Origin: Microcaldota archaeon
GTDB taxonomy: Archaea > Micrarchaeota > Micrarchaeia > Micrarchaeales > CABMGC01
DNA: 8,135 nucleotides
NCBI GenBank assembly: GCA_027328265.1
Contig: DAHVVD010000021.1
Coordinates: 1 to 8,135, forward strand
Reading direction: 5' to 3'
Part shown: positions 5,628-8,135 of the stretch, in pieces
Layout: every line of letters begins with the position of its first letter
Numbering within the stretch: the first letter of the stretch is position 1
The notes under the pieces: generated by a model
What the model saw: only the letters and a program-made list of their open reading frames with translations
What the model was told of the DNA's origin: nothing
The model's database searches: none
Made by a program: the position numbers and the translations under genes

Positions 5628-5815
5628 ATATTCACCGATAACCCATGAGATGGATACCCTTTTATAGTTATCGTCGGATTTGAGTTATCGTCGTACTTAC
5701 GTCTACAAAATCAGACCCATCTTCAGACGTGAAATTTATTCCGAGAGCAAATGGCAGTGGTTTTCTTTCCGAATAGTATAAATAAACAGATTGCGTGTAT
5801 TTAAAAGATGTTTTA
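5628..5815. promoter_or_regulatory. Repeat-rich divergent promoter region
   Basis: For the minus-strand gene, CTATAAAAGG (5668-5659) is a strong TATA box, predicting a start near 5638 and a short leader carrying GGTGA. For the plus-strand PAC2 gene, TATAAATA (5777-5784) predicts a start near 5806, 10 bases before the ATG at 5816. Upstream of the minus TATA lies a direct repeat, AGTTATCGTCG at 5666-5676 and 5683-5693 (17-bp period); one copy touches the TATA box. There is also an inverted repeat ACGTCT/AGACGT (5699-5704/5725-5730) and a TCAGAC pair (5711, 5723). These look like regulator-binding sites. Confidence 0.5.
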
Positions 5816-6547
5816 ATGATACAGATAAAACTTTACGGCGACCAAAGCCTCAAGGGCTACACTCTCCTGGAGGTCTTCCCAGGCATAGGTCTGGTGGGTG
5901 CGATGGCAGGCAGCTACATCATAGAGAAGCTAAAAATGGAGAACATAGGGAGAATCGAGAGCGAGTCTTTTCCTCCCATAACGGCGATACACAACGCCAC
6001 GCCGATGTTTCCCGCAAGGATCTATAAGAGCGAGGAGTCTAAGATAGTGCTCTTCATGGCAGAGTTCTCAATGCCACCGCAGAGTGTCTACCAGCTCTCG
6101 CAGGAGATGCTTTCCTTTTCAAGGAAGTACGGGATAACTAGGATTGTCTCGGTAGGAGGCCTCCCATCCCAGAAGCCGACAAACAGGATCTACGTGGCTT
6201 CCTCTAACAAGGACATAATGAAGGCCGCGCTCAAGTCAGGCATACAGCCGGTCCAGGAAGGAATAATAGCAGGCGTGAGCGCCTCGCTTCTCGCATACGG
6301 TGCTGATTACAAGATACCTGTGATGGACATACTCGTGGAAGTGAACCCACAGATAATGGATCCCAAGTACGCCGAGACAGCAATAACTGGTCTTAACAAA
6401 CTCCTTGGCATAAACATAGACCTTAACGAGCTGCATAAGGAGGCGAAGCTGGTAGAGGCGAAGATACGCGAGATGCTAAACAAAGTCAAGGACCACCAGC
6501 AAGCATACCCGCCGCAGCCACCCACTGACCAGTCGATGTACGCCTAA
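5816..6547 (+). CDS. PAC2-family proteasome assembly chaperone (PbaB-like), HbYX-like C-terminus
   Basis: From the ATG at 5816 the protein has 243 residues, the usual PAC2 size. Visible signs are LLEVFPGIGLVGAMAGSYIIEKLKM (18-42), SFPPITAIHN and FPARIY, a VSVGGLPSQKP loop, EGIIAGVSASLLAYG, and a final helical region (LNELHKEAKLVEAKIREML). The family includes archaeal PbaA/PbaB, ATP-independent factors acting on the 20S proteasome. The last three residues are Met-Tyr-Ala, fitting the hydrophobic-Tyr-X tail that docks proteasome activators into pockets of the alpha ring. A Pro/Gln-rich flexible tail precedes it. A GTG at 5795 lies upstream of the predicted transcription start (about 5806, from the TATA box at 5777-5784), so the ATG is preferred. 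A cytoplasmic location is expected; no proteasome genes are in view. Confidence 0.85.
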   Translation: MIQIKLYGDQSLKGYTLLEVFPGIGLVGAMAGSYIIEKLKMENIGRIESESFPPITAIHNATPMFPARIYKSEESKIVLFMAEFSMPPQSVYQLSQEMLSFSRKYGITRIVSVGGLPSQKPTNRIYVASSNKDIMKAALKSGIQPVQEGIIAGVSASLLAYGADYKIPVMDILVEVNPQIMDPKYAETAITGLNKLLGINIDLNELHKEAKLVEAKIREMLNKVKDHQQAYPPQPPTDQSMYA

Positions 6548-6552
6548 GCCAC

Positions 6553-6562
6553 GAATAAATAA
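6553..6562 (+). promoter_or_regulatory. TATA-like element of tRNA-Leu
   Basis: The AT-rich AATAAATAA stretch is centred about 29 bases before the first base of the tRNA and lies just after the PAC2 stop codon. The position is right for an archaeal tRNA promoter, so the tRNA is probably transcribed on its own. Confidence 0.45.
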
Positions 6563-6585
6563 CCTTTCTTGGCATAAGGTATCAA

Positions 6586-6690
6586 GCAGGGGTGGCAGAG
6601 CCTGGTTTGGCAGTTGCGCCACAGAAAAACGCGCAGGACTTAAGATCCTGTGGCCTAGCGCCTTCGGGAGTTCAAATCTCTCCCCCTGCA
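6586..6690 (+). tRNA. tRNA-Leu (anticodon UAA), with about 18-20 nt insertion/probable intron
   Basis: Acceptor stem GCAGGGG (6586-6592) pairs perfectly with CCCCTGC (6683-6689), with discriminator A at 6690 and no encoded CCA. The T arm is GGGAG-TTCAAAT-CTCTC (6666-6682). The anticodon arm is CAGGA (6634-6638), loop CTTAAGA, TCCTG (6646-6650), with anticodon TAA at 6641-6643. The class II variable arm has a GGC/GCC stem (6652-6654/6660-6662) with loop CTAGC. Leu identity fits A73, the class II arm and the anticodon. The gene is 105 nt, against about 85-88 for a normal tRNA-Leu. The excess lies between the D-loop start and the anticodon stem, where a D arm cannot be drawn at normal size. This suggests an intron at a non-canonical position, though exact splice sites could not be fixed. 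It would decode UUA leucine codons. Confidence 0.85.
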
Positions 6691-6716
6691 AATTTAACAC
6701 TCTTATTGCAAAAGTA

Positions 6717-6745
6717 TTTATACATTAACATTTAGTTAATATAAT
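6717..6745 (+). promoter_or_regulatory. Promoter and candidate operator of the AbiE operon
   Basis: TTTATA (6717-6722) lies about 26 bases before the ATG at 6746, predicting a leaderless transcript. Between them is a perfect inverted repeat, ATTAAC (6724-6729) with GTTAAT (6735-6740), and a further ATTAAC copy at 6751-6756. AbiEi antitoxins characterised in bacteria repress their own operon by binding inverted repeats at the promoter, so this palindrome is a good operator candidate. Confidence 0.5.
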
Positions 6746-7462
6746 ATGAAATTAACAACAAGGATAAAAGAGTATATCGATTCGGCAAAACTGACTTACT
6801 TCCCTCTCCTGGCCAGCCTTTCTTTGACTTCTGAGAGTTCATTACGTGTCACGCTCAGCAGACTGGCCAAGGCAGGTCAAATCTACAATCCGGTTAAAGG
6901 AATATATGTTTCAAAAAATGCAGACATGTTATGGGTAGCATGCCAACTGCACCAAGGCTATATCTCTCTATCTACAGCTTTCTATCTCCACAATCTGATC
7001 GAAGAATTCCCATTTACGGTTTTTGTTGCATCTAATGTTAGAAAAACCGTGCAGATCGGGAACCTCGAATTCGTTTACTTCAAGGCACGCAATTATTTTG
7101 GTGTCGAGAAAGGAGATTACCCATTTGCCTCGGTCGAGAAAGCGATTAGCGATTCTCTAATGCACTTGCCGTTAACAAGTTTTACGATGCTTGCAAAGGT
7201 ACTATATTACGCAGACATCGACTCTTCCAAACTGATTCGACTATGCGATGGTGGAAGCTCCGCGCTCTTCCAAAGGCTCGGTTATCTGCTGTCCATCCTC
7301 CCAAAACTAGATAAGGAAAAGTCAAACGTGCTACTGTTCTGCAGGAAAAAGATAAAAACGACTGCGTATCTTAGCGGTAGACGGAGCGGCACATACGTGG
7401 CGGAATGGAAAATTATAGATAACGTAGGGAAGGAGGTGATTATGTCATGGTGGCAACAATAG
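6746..7462 (+). CDS. abiEi: AbiEi-family antitoxin / transcriptional regulator (type IV TA)
   Basis: The protein has 238 residues. Residues 1-55 form a winged-helix DNA-binding domain (TRIKEYIDSAKLTYFPLLASL..TSESSLRVTLSRLAKAGQI...KGIYV). The remainder matches the AbiEi C-terminal region: GYISLSTAFYLHNLIEE (71-87), FVYF..., GDYPFASVEKAISDSL, and the typical SSALFQRLGYLLS segment. In this system AbiEi opposes the nucleotidyltransferase toxin AbiEii without direct protein complexing, mainly by autorepression. The gene overlaps its partner by 16 bp, as usual in this operon type. Composition is visibly more AT-rich than the genes before the tRNA. The ATG at 6746 needs no SD if the transcript is leaderless. 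The family call is good; activity in this organism is untested. Confidence 0.8.
   Translation: MKLTTRIKEYIDSAKLTYFPLLASLSLTSESSLRVTLSRLAKAGQIYNPVKGIYVSKNADMLWVACQLHQGYISLSTAFYLHNLIEEFPFTVFVASNVRKTVQIGNLEFVYFKARNYFGVEKGDYPFASVEKAISDSLMHLPLTSFTMLAKVLYYADIDSSKLIRLCDGGSSALFQRLGYLLSILPKLDKEKSNVLLFCRKKIKTTAYLSGRRSGTYVAEWKIIDNVGKEVIMSWWQQ
7431..7440 (+). promoter_or_regulatory. Full-length Shine-Dalgarno of the toxin gene
   Basis: AGGAGGTGAT is a full complement of the archaeal 16S rRNA 3' end and ends 6 bases before the toxin ATG at 7447. It lies inside the end of the antitoxin gene. It is the strongest ribosome-binding site in the window, so the toxin start is well defined, and high toxin translation would be expected once the operon is transcribed. 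Confidence 0.8.
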
Positions 7463-8127
7463 CTTTTAAAATCGATGAGTTGCGGGATTACGCAGCAAGG
7501 GCCGGACTAAGCTTGAATTTTGTAGTCAAAGAGGCCTTCCTCTTCGAGCTGATGGAATCCGCCAGAATAGAAAGATTTGTGTTGAAAGGCGGCACGGCCA
7601 TAAACAAAGGTTACCTGAGCGACCATCAGAGGTTTTCTGATGACCTAGATTATGATACTGATCTAGACATGAATGATGCCAAAAAGCATATCAGACAGCT
7701 CGGATGGGAAATCAAGAAAGAATTTTTCACAAAACATTCGATAGGTTTCATGATGGCATACCAGTTTGACGGCATCAGGGACGTGGTTAGACTTGACATC
7801 TCGTTTGGGATAAAGAAAAAAATAGAAATGAGGAGGGTCGCATCCGATTTTATCCCAGTATCTAAAATAGCGTTGATGTACGATTTCAGGGAACTCAACC
7901 ATCAGAAGGAATCTGCATTTGAGGAAAGGAAGGAGTGGAAAGATATCTATGATTTATATTGGATGCATGAGTTATACACGTCTGAATTTAGAATAAAGAA
8001 TAGGGCAAAATTTAAAGAGGCACTTTCAAATACAAACGTGCCGAAGACTGCAAACGCATACATACCAGCACAAAAAAGGCCAAACTGGGATGAAGTTATT
8101 GAGAAGCTAAAACAAGCGGCTAAATAG
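7447..8127 (+). CDS. abiEii: AbiEii/AbiGii-family nucleotidyltransferase toxin
   Basis: The protein has 226 residues. The N-terminal helices lead to FVLKGGTAINKGY (45-56), the nucleotidyltransferase glycine motif. Next come RFSDDLDYD (62-70), the metal-binding Asp-x-Asp (Asp66, Asp68), and RLDISF with a third acidic residue (Asp117). KDIYDLYWM (165-173) is the C-terminal motif typical of AbiEii (K.RD..DL.). These toxins are DUF1814 nucleotidyltransferases; bacterial members prefer GTP, and related MenT toxins modify tRNA 3' ends. The protein is shorter than many family members (about 300 residues) but all key motifs are present, so it should be active. The start is set by the strong SD. It probably gives phage or virus defence, or plasmid/island stabilisation, with AbiEi. 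Confidence 0.85.
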   Translation: MVATIAFKIDELRDYAARAGLSLNFVVKEAFLFELMESARIERFVLKGGTAINKGYLSDHQRFSDDLDYDTDLDMNDAKKHIRQLGWEIKKEFFTKHSIGFMMAYQFDGIRDVVRLDISFGIKKKIEMRRVASDFIPVSKIALMYDFRELNHQKESAFEERKEWKDIYDLYWMHELYTSEFRIKNRAKFKEALSNTNVPKTANAYIPAQKRPNWDEVIEKLKQAAK

Positions 8128-8132
8128 CTTCT
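8102..8132 (+). repeat. Inverted repeat spanning the toxin stop codon
   Basis: AGAAGCTA (8102-8109) is perfectly repeated in inverted orientation as TAGCTTCT (8125-8132), with a 15-base spacer. The right arm contains the TAG stop. It could form a hairpin at the mRNA end, but no T-tract is visible before the window ends, so a terminator role is only a possibility. Confidence 0.35.
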
Positions 8133-8135
8133 GCT

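Noticed and set aside
5795..5815. GTG start for the PAC2 gene, seven codons earlier
   Set aside because: It lies only about 15 bases after the TATA box, upstream of the predicted transcript start. The ATG at 5816 begins the conserved sequence.
6618..6654. Alternative anticodon stem GCCACAG/CTGTGGC with an intron inside the loop
   Set aside because: It would destroy the good class II variable arm and the perfect CAGGA-CTTAAGA-TCCTG anticodon arm. It was kept only as a possible precursor fold.
1..8135. CRISPR array, insertion sequence or rRNA gene
   Set aside because: No regularly spaced repeats, transposase-like frames with terminal repeats, or rRNA signatures were seen on either strand.
1..8135. 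C/D box guide RNA gene near the NOP or translin genes
   Set aside because: No properly spaced C box (RUGAUGA) and D box (CUGA) pair was found in the intergenic regions read by eye.

Overview
The window looks archaeal. It carries a NOP-domain (Nop5/Nop56/Prp31-like) protein, ribosomal protein S26e, a translin-family protein, a PAC2-type proteasome-assembly protein, an archaeal HTH regulator, the C-terminus of an archaeal ATP-dependent DNA ligase, and a class II tRNA-Leu without an encoded CCA. Starts are often TTG or GTG, TATA-like boxes lie close upstream of many genes, and the Shine-Dalgarno (SD) cores are GGTG or GGAGGTGAT. Short intergenic gaps, S26e and reduced versions of several proteins would fit a small-genome lineage such as the DPANN/Micrarchaeota side. 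That placement is inference, not something the sequence proves.

Layout. 1-143: 3' end of a DNA ligase gene (+). 144-532: a gap with no convincing intact gene but some decayed-looking minus-strand frames. 533-1099: translin/Trax-like gene (-), divergent from a NOP-domain gene (+, 1183-1986) across an 83-bp shared promoter. 1987-3255: glutamate dehydrogenase (-), whose stop codon directly abuts the NOP stop. Upstream of it on the same strand are a small HTH regulator (3294-3602) and a degenerate RpiB-fold protein (3653-4186), forming a minus-strand cluster. Divergent from that cluster are ribosomal protein S26e (4255-4488) and a zinc-finger membrane protein with a polyproline N-terminus (4564-5298). 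A strong hairpin at 5362-5384 separates this pair from a convergent small protein with an internal duplication (5403-5627, -). A repeat-rich divergent promoter region leads to a PAC2-family protein ending in an HbYX-like tail (5816-6547), followed by tRNA-Leu(UAA) at 6586-6690.

Immediately 3' of the tRNA the base composition becomes visibly more AT-rich. The rest of the window is a two-gene AbiEi/AbiEii type IV toxin-antitoxin (abortive infection) operon (6746-8127) with overlapping genes and its own promoter and palindrome. This is the accessory part of the window. The remainder is core information-processing and proteostasis machinery: RNA metabolism (translin, NOP, S26e, tRNA), DNA ligation, proteasome assembly and nitrogen metabolism (GDH).

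Most notable points: the tRNA-Leu gene has about 18-20 extra nucleotides between D arm and anticodon arm (probable non-canonical intron); the NOP protein lacks the fibrillarin-binding N-terminal domain; the RpiB-like protein has lost its active site; the PAC2 protein ends in Met-Tyr-Ala; and the AbiE operon sits directly against a tRNA.
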